The notes beneath the pieces are model-generated. The model had not been told where the DNA came from, did not search any database, and worked only from the letters and a program-made list of their open reading frames with translations. From Methanosarcinales archaeon (GTDB lineage Archaea; Halobacteriota; Methanosarcinia; Methanosarcinales; Methanogasteraceae), in NCBI GenBank assembly GCA_030672345.1, contig DAOVGO010000161.1, positions 1 to 5,021 of the forward strand: a stretch of DNA of 5,021 bases. The letters are read 5' to 3'. A program made the translations under genes and the position numbers. Positions 1-5,021 of this stretch are shown here, piece by piece. Position 1 is the stretch's first letter; each line of letters begins with the position of its first letter.

Positions 1-1
1 C

Positions 2-1627
2 TTTGATGTCTGGTTCGATTCTGCGGTCGCCTCGTGGGCAACGCTTGACTATCCGCACACATCGGCTGCGTTTGAGACGCTCTGGCCCCCCGATTTCATT
101 GTGGAAGGGCATGACCAGACCCGCGGCTGGTTCTATTCGCAGCTTGGCGCAGGCATGGTTGCATTCGACCGGATACCCTACAGAAGCGTGCTCGTGCACG
201 GTTTCACGCTGGACGAAAGCGGGAGCAAGATGTCAAAGAGCCTGGGAAACGTTGTTGCACCCGACGCCGTGATCGAGAAGTTCGGCGCAGATACGCTTCG
301 CATGTACATGCTCTCATCGAATGCGCCGTGGGACGATCTGAAGTTCAACTGGGACGAGGTCGCAACCGTGCACCGTTCTTTAAACATTCTGTGGAACGTC
401 TACCGGTTTCCGCTGCCTTACATGGTTCTTGACAGCTTTGACCCGAGCGCAGTCTCGTTTGAATCGATACGCGGTGCGCTCAGGCAGGAGGACCGGTGGA
501 TTCTGTCGAGGGCGAACTCGCTCATACGCAATGTTACGTCTGCGATGGATGAGTACAAGATGCATGTGGCGACCCGCTCGATCCTTGAATTCGTGCTCGA
601 AGACCTCTCAAGATGGTATATCCAGTTGATCCGACCCCGCACATGGACCGAGGCGGACGATCCTGACAAACTGGCGGTTTACAGGGTTCTTTGCGATGTG
701 TTCGCAATTATTACACGATTGACCGCCCCGTTCATGCCGTATCTGTCAGAGGCGATCTATCAGAACCTCGAGGGCGAGGGGTTAGAGGAGCGCGAATCGG
801 TCCATGCGTGTGACTGGCTCGCTCCTGATGAGGATCTGATCGATCTGGAGCTTGAGGCGGACATGGCAGAGGTCAGGAGGATCGTGGAGGCGGTTGCAAA
901 CGCCCGCCAGAAGGCGAAGAGGAAGCTCAGATGGCCCGTCCGGCGGATCGTGATAGCGCCTGATGATGAGGGAGTCATGCACGCGGTGGAATCGCTGAAA
1001 GACGTGCTTGCAGAGCAGACCAATGCAAAAGAGATCGTTTTGCTGGATGCAGGCACCGAATGGGACGAACTCGGGACAGAGGCTATCCCTGACATGGCGA
1101 AACTCGGTCCGGCGTTTAAGAAGGACGCCGGAAAGGTGGCTGATGCGATCAGAAAAGCCGATGCAAGAGCCGTCAGGGACGCGATCGAAAAGACCGGTGA
1201 GTGGAAGTGCGACCTTGATATTGCGGATGTTGCGGGCGGCGTTGCAACGATCACCCGCGAGATGGTCGATTTCCGGAGCATTGTTCCCGAATTTGCCACG
1301 GATTCCGAATTTGCGCGTGGGATCGTGTATGTGGACACCACGCTCACGCCCGAGATCGAGGCGGAAGGGTACGTTGCAGAGGCGGTACGCCGGATTCAGG
1401 AGATGCGAAAGGAGCTCGATCTGGAGGTTGGTGACTGGATCACGGTTACACTGGGGATCTCGGACGAGCGGGTGAGCGATTTCCTGAACAACATGGCGGG
1501 ATTTGTTGCGGATGAGGTTCGTGCAAAGGAGATAACGATCGGCGACATGCCAGCAGCCGGCGATCTTGTGAAGGACTGGGATGTCGAAGGTGTGAAGATG
1601 CGGATCGGTGTGAGCTTGTTAGCGTAG
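2..1627 (+). CDS. ileS: Isoleucyl-tRNA synthetase, C-terminal part (5' end outside window)
   Basis: Cytosolic class Ia aminoacyl-tRNA synthetase that charges tRNA-Ile with isoleucine using ATP. The frame is open from base 2, so 541 residues are visible, roughly the C-terminal half of an enzyme usually near 1,000-1,080 residues in archaea. Visible in order: DVWFDS (residues 2-7) and GHDQTRGWFYSQ (36-47), both hallmarks of IleRS rather than ValRS or LeuRS; the KMSKS loop (76-80, bases 227-241) that closes over ATP; a helical anticodon-binding domain with DRWILSR (164-170) and LTAPFMPYLSEAIYQNL (240-256); ARQKAKRKLRWPV (301-313), a typical IleRS element; then the C-terminal tRNA-binding region containing RRIQEMRKELDL. 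Translation ends at TAG 1625-1627. A GTG at 101-103 is internal, not a start, because family motifs continue upstream of it. The gene converges on arlI and appears functionally unrelated to it. No frameshift or damage is seen. Family assignment is very secure. Confidence 0.97.
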   Translation, partial: FDVWFDSAVASWATLDYPHTSAAFETLWPPDFIVEGHDQTRGWFYSQLGAGMVAFDRIPYRSVLVHGFTLDESGSKMSKSLGNVVAPDAVIEKFGADTLRMYMLSSNAPWDDLKFNWDEVATVHRSLNILWNVYRFPLPYMVLDSFDPSAVSFESIRGALRQEDRWILSRANSLIRNVTSAMDEYKMHVATRSILEFVLEDLSRWYIQLIRPRTWTEADDPDKLAVYRVLCDVFAIITRLTAPFMPYLSEAIYQNLEGEGLEERESVHACDWLAPDEDLIDLELEADMAEVRRIVEAVANARQKAKRKLRWPVRRIVIAPDDEGVMHAVESLKDVLAEQTNAKEIVLLDAGTEWDELGTEAIPDMAKLGPAFKKDAGKVADAIRKADARAVRDAIEKTGEWKCDLDIADVAGGVATITREMVDFRSIVPEFATDSEFARGIVYVDTTLTPEIEAEGYVAEAVRRIQEMRKELDLEVGDWITVTLGISDERVSDFLNNMAGFVADEVRAKEITIGDMPAAGDLVKDWDVEGVKMRIGVSLLA

Positions 1628-1703
1628 GGGTGTTGTGAGAGGCGTTGGGACTTCCCGGTGGCTACCTGCTGCGCAAACAACTCGCCGCCACTTACAGGCT
1701 GAT

Positions 1704-1729
1704 CGCTCCTGCCGCCGCCTGCAGGATCG
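1704..1729. terminator. Possible hairpin between convergent ileS and arlI
   Basis: Within the 179-base gap between the two convergent stop codons, TCCTGC (1707-1712) can pair with GCAGGA (1721-1726) across an 8-base loop. After one mismatch, two more base pairs extend the stem. On the plus strand a short TTTT follows at 1744-1747. On the minus strand a T5 lies just before the hairpin, at 1754-1750. Archaeal termination depends mainly on T-runs, which are weak here, so terminator function is only inferred from the convergent position. The rest of 1628-1806 shows no supportable gene or RNA. Confidence 0.25.
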
Positions 1730-1806
1730 TGAGCGCCAACCCATTTTCCAAAAACCGCGAATTTAACCATCCTATCTCTCAATCCGCTGCCCCGAAATGC
1801 CCGCAT

Positions 1807-3450
1807 TCACACCGGGAACGGCAACCCACCCACGCCATGCTTGGCAAAGGTCTTGATGATCTCGTACACGTCATCATAGTTGTCGATGCCGCGGTTGCGC
1901 ATCTCATCGAGTATCCGGGCGCGCAGGAACAGGTCATCGTATATCTTTCGTGTGTCCTCGTAGCCCTGGATCTTCGCGATCTTGTCCTCGAGGATAAAGC
2001 TGTTGTTAAACCCCCGAAACGAATGAATATCGGTCTCAGGGTCCCATTTGAAGACCGCTCTTGTGACAACGCCGCCCACATCCTCGTAATACCCCTCGAT
2101 CTCCTCGATCGAGATACAGCGCCGCAGGAACTTTCCTTTTACGTAAACAGCCTGCAGGATCATCGCAACATTGAGGTTATCGATGAACGTGACTGGGATG
2201 TTGATCGGGTCACCGGTAAGCCTCTGGATCATCTTCCTGACCGCTGACGCGTGGAATGTCGCAATCACAGGGTGACCGGTCTGCATCGCCTGAAACGCGG
2301 TCGCGCCCTCTGCCCCCCTGATCTCGCCGACGATGATGTAATTCGGTCGTGACCGCAGCGCCGCCTTGAGCAGCATAAACGTGTCAACCCTCGAATCCTC
2401 TGGTCCCGACTCCCTCGTGATCAGCCGCTGCCAGACGTCATGTGGCGGCAGGACCTCTGGCGTGTCCTCGATGCTGTATATCTTGGATTTCTCCTGGATG
2501 AAGCAGAGACACGCATTCAGCATCGTTGTTTTTCCGGATGCGGTCTCTCCTGAGAAGAATATGCTCATCCCGTTCTCAAGACAGAGCCAGAGATACGCAG
2601 CCATCTCGCAGTTGATGCCGCCCCAGTTGATCAGCTGGATGATGCTGATCGACTCCTCACTGAACTTCCGCATCGTGAAACTGCTGCCTGCGATGCTGAT
2701 ATCCTCGCTGTAGATGATGTTGATCCGTGAACCGTCAGGGAGCGCACCGTCAGCGATCGGCGTGGACTCGCTCACAGGTCTTCCGATGCGCTCACTCATG
2801 CTCCGCATCCAGTCGTCGAGCCTCTTCTGGGTGCCAAAACCGAGATTGGTCTTTATCATATCGTATTTTTTGTGGATGATATAGATGTTGTCCACGCCTA
2901 TGCTGTGGATATCCTCGAGATACGGATCCCTGATGATCGGTTCGATGGGACCTGAACCAACGATGTCCCGTTCGAGATAATACGCGATCTTGTTGTATTC
3001 CATCTGGGTGAGCGGAACCTTCCGTTCGATCGCTCCGAATCCGAGCTTATCAGGAACGCTTTTTTTGGTGGCAGCCGCCCCGCCCGAACCGATCACTACC
3101 GACTCGCCGAAGAGCTTTGCGATCTGCTCCCGAAGTTCGGTCTCTGATGCCGGAACAGGTTCATTCGGTGCTTTTTCAAGGATCAGGTTCTTCACCTCGT
3201 CGAGTTTCTCTCTCTCCCCTGGTGTCAGTGGCGGCTCGATTGCGATGTAATCGACCTTTGCGAGCTTTTCAGTGCCATACAGGTGAATGAAAACCGGATC
3301 TCCAACCGGAAGGAGGATATTTGGAAATGCAGGGAGGTCTCCTGAAAGTTTTGTCATAAATTCCGGGGTTGTGTTGGTCTCTTTGCGAAATTTATCGATA
3401 TATTCTTTCAAATGCGGATTTCGCTGCATTGCCATCTCAAATTCATTCAT
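1807..3450 (-). CDS. arlI: Archaellum motor ATPase ArlI (FlaI)
   Basis: Cytoplasmic hexameric ATPase of the VirB11/PilT secretion superfamily that drives both assembly and rotation of the archaellum, working under the membrane protein ArlJ and together with ArlH. The 547-residue length is normal for euryarchaeal ArlI. An N-terminal region (1-115) begins MAMQRNPHL-like and includes LPVGDPVFIH. A Gly/Ala/Lys-rich, probably flexible linker lies near 116-140. Next come the N-terminal secretion-ATPase domain (YYLERDIVGSGPIEPI 157-172, DGSRINI 239-245) and the catalytic domain: Walker A GETASGKTT (301-309), an acidic box YSIEDTPEVL (325-334), Walker B IIVGEIRG (372-379) and a His box TGHPVIATFHA (391-401). 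All catalytic motifs look intact. The ATG at 3450 is chosen because GAGGTG (3462-3457) sits 6 bases upstream; in-frame ATGs at codons 6 and 8 are less well placed. It follows arlH by 17 bases. The next gene expected in most archaellum operons, arlJ, is not present before ileS. A type IV pilus ATPase is a less likely alternative given the adjacent arlH. Confidence 0.95.
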   Translation of the reverse strand: MNEFEMAMQRNPHLKEYIDKFRKETNTTPEFMTKLSGDLPAFPNILLPVGDPVFIHLYGTEKLAKVDYIAIEPPLTPGEREKLDEVKNLILEKAPNEPVPASETELREQIAKLFGESVVIGSGGAAATKKSVPDKLGFGAIERKVPLTQMEYNKIAYYLERDIVGSGPIEPIIRDPYLEDIHSIGVDNIYIIHKKYDMIKTNLGFGTQKRLDDWMRSMSERIGRPVSESTPIADGALPDGSRINIIYSEDISIAGSSFTMRKFSEESISIIQLINWGGINCEMAAYLWLCLENGMSIFFSGETASGKTTMLNACLCFIQEKSKIYSIEDTPEVLPPHDVWQRLITRESGPEDSRVDTFMLLKAALRSRPNYIIVGEIRGAEGATAFQAMQTGHPVIATFHASAVRKMIQRLTGDPINIPVTFIDNLNVAMILQAVYVKGKFLRRCISIEEIEGYYEDVGGVVTRAVFKWDPETDIHSFRGFNNSFILEDKIAKIQGYEDTRKIYDDLFLRARILDEMRNRGIDNYDDVYEIIKTFAKHGVGGLPFPV

Positions 3451-3456
3451 TTAGCA

Positions 3457-3469
3457 CACCTCACACCTC
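3457..3469 (-). promoter_or_regulatory. arlI: Duplicated Shine-Dalgarno sequence ahead of arlI
   Basis: On the minus strand the end of arlH and the gap to arlI contain the 7-mer TGAGGTG twice in direct succession. The first copy begins with the TGA stop codon of arlH (3470-3468). The second supplies GAGGTG at 3462-3457, 6 bases from the arlI ATG, the usual archaeal spacing. GAGGTG matches the GGAGGTGATC complement of the archaeal 16S rRNA 3' end. The upstream copy is 13 bases from the ATG, too far to be the main site. It could help recapture ribosomes terminating on arlH; that role is inferred. Confidence 0.7.
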
Positions 3470-4163
3470 ACGCGACTGCGGATATCTCGATGACCAGTCC
3501 GACTTTCGGCTCGATCCGAAATCCGATCATCTGGGTCACCTGCCCCTTCGCTCCTGTGAACTTGTTGACGACCATCGTCCGTTTGATCTCATTTCCGGAG
3601 GCTTTGACCTGCAACGATATGTAGATATCACTGGATGAATGCAACACCGACATGATGTTCTCGTCCAGCTGGTCCGGCTCGAGGGTGATGATGATGATCT
3701 TCCCGATCCCGTTCAATTTCTTGAAGAACGAGACAAGATCGAGAGTCTTTTCGGCGTCTGCGCTGTATCTGATCAACGCCGAGATCGTGTCAATGACGAT
3801 CACATCATTCGCGAAGAGCTCCTTTGCACCCATCAGGCGCTGTAAAAAGTCAGTTCTGGTCTTTGCTGCCTGCACGAGCGGTATCACAGGAATATACAGC
3901 ATGTGCCCCTTCAACAGGTGGTTTGCAATCGGGTAATCGAGCGAATACATCTGATTGATGAATCCTTTGGTGGTTTGCTGGGTTGAGACGATGGTAATCG
4001 ATGTTCCGTTATCCACCATGCCATAACTGATCCGCTGGCAGATCGTGCTCTTACCGCTGCCGTTGCCGCCCTCTATCACCACCAGCGAGCCGGGCGGGAA
4101 GCCATCTCCGAGCTTACGGTTGAATTCATCACGTTCGAGATAGAATGATTTCAATTCTGCCAA
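3468..4163 (-). CDS. arlH: Archaellum ATP-binding protein ArlH (FlaH), canonical copy
   Basis: RecA/KaiC-like single-domain ATP-binding protein of the cytoplasmic archaellum motor. In studied archaea ArlH forms a ring, binds ArlI and is thought to regulate it in a nucleotide-dependent way. The 231-residue protein has the standard ArlH length and order: Walker A GGNGSGKS (32-39), VSTQQTTKGFINQM (59-72) with the Ser-Thr pair and FI.QM typical of the family, YIPVIPL (90-96), Walker B VIVID (121-125), VVNKFTGAKGQVTQMIGF (198-215), and the usual C-terminus resembling EPKVGLVIEISAVA. The start is TTG at 4163: no in-frame ATG lies nearby, and AGGTGA (4175-4170) sits 6 bases upstream. That Shine-Dalgarno sequence ends exactly on the stop codon of the preceding arlH-like gene, so translational coupling is likely. 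It is co-directional with arlI, 17 bases downstream. I call this copy canonical because its C-terminus matches the family and it adjoins arlI. Confidence 0.94.
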   Translation of the reverse strand: MAELKSFYLERDEFNRKLGDGFPPGSLVVIEGGNGSGKSTICQRISYGMVDNGTSITIVSTQQTTKGFINQMYSLDYPIANHLLKGHMLYIPVIPLVQAAKTRTDFLQRLMGAKELFANDVIVIDTISALIRYSADAEKTLDLVSFFKKLNGIGKIIIITLEPDQLDENIMSVLHSSSDIYISLQVKASGNEIKRTMVVNKFTGAKGQVTQMIGFRIEPKVGLVIEISAVA

Positions 4164-4169
4164 ATTGGG

Positions 4170-4175
4170 TCACCT
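4170..4175 (-). promoter_or_regulatory. arlH: Shine-Dalgarno sequence overlapping the upstream stop, serving the TTG start of arlH
   Basis: AGGTGA on the minus strand (4175 to 4170) contains the TGA stop of the first arlH-like gene (4172-4170) and lies 6 bases before the TTG at 4163. A strong match to the archaeal anti-Shine-Dalgarno compensates for a weak start codon and decides that start. Ribosomes finishing the first gene terminate inside this site, which points to coupled translation of the two paralogues. Confidence 0.75.
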
Positions 4176-4910
4176 TTTATAGTGCGCTTCGTTCTTCATG
4201 TCGTAGTAGAGTATCCGCAGCCGCTGATCCTCGAGACTGTGGGCAGGGGACCAGTATTCGATCAAAAATCCGATAATCTGGGTAACTTTGGTTTGTGAGC
4301 CGGCAAGTTTGTTGACAAGGATGGTATACCTGATATCATCCATCTCCAGCTTTTTTCTGAGTACCAGATATGCATCAGAGGTTGATGAGAACATATTTGC
4401 GACGTCGGGATCGAGCATATCCGTGTCCATAGCAAGGATGATCGTCTTTCCAAAAGAAACCGTCTTCTTGAAGAAATTTACCAGATCGATCGTCTTTTTC
4501 ACATCCACGCTGTGCGATATCAGCGACGAGATCGTATCGATGATGATCACATCATTGTCAAACAGTGTTTTTGCCGCCATCAATCGCTGGATAAAGTTGG
4601 ACCTGGGCTTTGTCTCCTGCGTCAGCGGCAGAACCGGAATGAACAGCAGTCTGCCGCCTGCCAGATGCTTTGCAATCGGGTAATCGAGTGCCTGCATCTG
4701 GAAGATGAACCCTTTCGTGGTCAGTTGAGTGGATATGAATGTTACCGACACGTCGTTCTCAAGCAGCCCGAAGCATATCCGCTGGCAGGTAATGCTCTTA
4801 CCGCTACCGCTCGTCCCCTCTATCAGTACCAGCGACCCGCGGGGAAATCCGCCCCCGAGTTTCTGGTTCAGCACATCACTCTCGATCCAGAATGGATATA
4901 CATCCCCCAT
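4170..4910 (-). CDS. Second ArlH (FlaH)-like ATP-binding protein with divergent C-terminus
   Basis: Paralogue of the adjacent ArlH: RecA/KaiC-like fold, predicted cytoplasmic, no signal peptide or membrane segment. From the ATG at 4910 it has 246 residues: Walker A GTSGSGKS (32-39), ISTQLTTKGFIFQM (59-72), FIPVLPL (90-96), Walker B VIIID (121-125), and LVNKLAGSQTKVTQIIGF (198-215). Motif positions coincide with those of ArlH from the first residue; hand alignment gives about 116 identities in 212 gap-free positions (about 55%). After residue 218 similarity stops: instead of the family ending it has a 28-residue charged and aromatic tail (YWSPAHSLEDQRLRILYYDM and on). I chose ATG 4910 over GTG 4916 because AGGTG (4920-4916) is spaced 5 bases from the ATG but would overlap the GTG, and because this start aligns residue for residue with ArlH. 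It appears to be the first gene of the operon. A partner subunit or regulator of ArlH/ArlI is the natural inference; its exact role is unknown. Confidence 0.9.
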   Translation of the reverse strand: MGDVYPFWIESDVLNQKLGGGFPRGSLVLIEGTSGSGKSITCQRICFGLLENDVSVTFISTQLTTKGFIFQMQALDYPIAKHLAGGRLLFIPVLPLTQETKPRSNFIQRLMAAKTLFDNDVIIIDTISSLISHSVDVKKTIDLVNFFKKTVSFGKTIILAMDTDMLDPDVANMFSSTSDAYLVLRKKLEMDDIRYTILVNKLAGSQTKVTQIIGFLIEYWSPAHSLEDQRLRILYYDMKNEAHYKR

Positions 4911-4915
4911 CTCCA

Positions 4916-4920
4916 CACCT
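4916..4920 (-). promoter_or_regulatory. Shine-Dalgarno sequence of the first arlH-like gene
   Basis: AGGTG on the minus strand (4920 to 4916) is followed by a 5-base spacer (TGGAG) and ATG at 4910. Its last G is also the first base of an in-frame GTG (4916-4914), so it cannot serve that codon. It therefore fixes the ATG as the likely start. Confidence 0.6.
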
Positions 4921-4943
4921 GTATCTTTAATTACACGTCTACC

Positions 4944-4980
4944 GTATTAAATCTTCTTGACGTATAGGAAAGTATAAAAA
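4944..4980 (-). promoter_or_regulatory. Candidate archaeal promoter (TATA-like boxes) of the arlH-arlH-arlI operon
   Basis: Upstream of the first gene the minus strand becomes A/T-rich and contains TTTTTATAC (4980-4972) and ATTTAATAC (4952-4944), both resembling archaeal TATA boxes. With the usual spacing of about 25 bases, the first would start RNA near 4950 (leader about 40 bases) and the second near 4923 (leader about 12 bases, still containing the Shine-Dalgarno sequence). No clear BRE element decides between them. The shift from G/C-rich coding to A/T-rich sequence supports a promoter here, but the start site is inferred. Confidence 0.4.
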
Positions 4981-4984
4981 CAAA

Positions 4985-5014
4985 CCCCACCCGAAGGGCA
5001 GTTTTTGATAAAAC
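4985..5014. other. Small inverted repeats at the right edge of the leader
   Basis: Two short symmetric elements lie next to each other: CCC-GAA-GGG (4990-4998) with G/C-rich flanks, and GTTTT-TGAT-AAAAC (5001-5014). Read on the minus strand, CCCTTCGGG is followed by a T-rich run (GGGGTTTGTTTTT), so it could be the terminator of a minus-strand gene beyond 5021, or the pair could be an operator site. Both stems are short and could arise by chance. No coding region is supported in 4911-5021. Confidence 0.2.
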
Positions 5015-5021
5015 TTTTGTG

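Noticed and set aside
760..1347. Long open frame (195 codons) antisense to ileS
   Set aside because: Serine/alanine-rich low-complexity translation, typical of the complement of a G/C-rich coding frame; it lies fully inside a certain ileS region and has no recognisable motif.
1396..1806. Minus-strand open frame starting right after the arlI stop, considered as a remnant arlJ
   Set aside because: The translation has no hydrophobic membrane segments or ArlJ-like motifs, and most of it is antisense to ileS.
1628..1806. Possible tRNA or small RNA gene between ileS and arlI
   Set aside because: No tRNA arm pattern (T-loop, anticodon stem) or other RNA fold was recognised; only one short imperfect hairpin is present.
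1645..2247. Plus-strand 200-codon open frame from the intergenic gap into arlI
   Set aside because: About two thirds is antisense to the well-supported arlI coding sequence; the intergenic portion shows no domain and no convincing ribosome-binding site.
3468..4910. Circadian KaiC or RadA/RecA identity for the two RecA-like proteins
   Set aside because: They are single-domain, carry the ArlH-type ST...TTKGFI.QM signature and sit directly before arlI, which favours ArlH; no KaiC double domain or recombinase N-terminal domain is present.
1..5021. CRISPR array, insertion sequence or integrase attachment site
   Set aside because: No regularly spaced repeats, transposase-like coding or paired terminal repeats were seen.

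Overview
The window looks like chromosomal DNA of a euryarchaeon, most likely from the methanogen/ANME side (Methanomicrobia in the broad sense). The evidence is an archaeal-type isoleucyl-tRNA synthetase, archaellum motor genes (arlI and arlH, formerly flaI and flaH), GGTG-type Shine-Dalgarno sequences typical of euryarchaea, and TATA-like boxes instead of bacterial -35/-10 promoters. The genus cannot be fixed from this sequence.

Layout. Bases 2-1627 (+) carry the C-terminal part of ileS, open at the left edge. A 179-base noncoding stretch (1628-1806) separates its stop from the stop of a convergent three-gene operon on the minus strand. In transcription order the operon is: a second, divergent arlH-like gene (4910 down to 4170), a 6-base gap, a canonical arlH (4163 down to 3468, TTG start), a 17-base gap, and arlI (3450 down to 1807). 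Bases 4911-5021 are a noncoding leader with TATA-like boxes and a Shine-Dalgarno sequence. The window ends before any upstream gene appears.

How the genes work together. ArlI is the hexameric secretion/rotation ATPase of the archaellum. ArlH is the RecA/KaiC-like ATP-binding protein that docks on ArlI. Tight spacing and Shine-Dalgarno sequences lying on or beside the preceding stop codons suggest one transcript with coupled translation. ileS is an unrelated housekeeping neighbour.

What stands out. There are two tandem arlH paralogues (about 55% identical by hand count over 212 gap-free positions, with intact Walker motifs in both). The first has a different, longer C-terminal tail. The usual next gene, the membrane platform arlJ, does not follow arlI: the operon runs straight into convergent ileS. 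Either arlJ and the rest of the archaellum genes are elsewhere in the genome, or this is a split or repurposed ArlH-ArlH-ArlI module.
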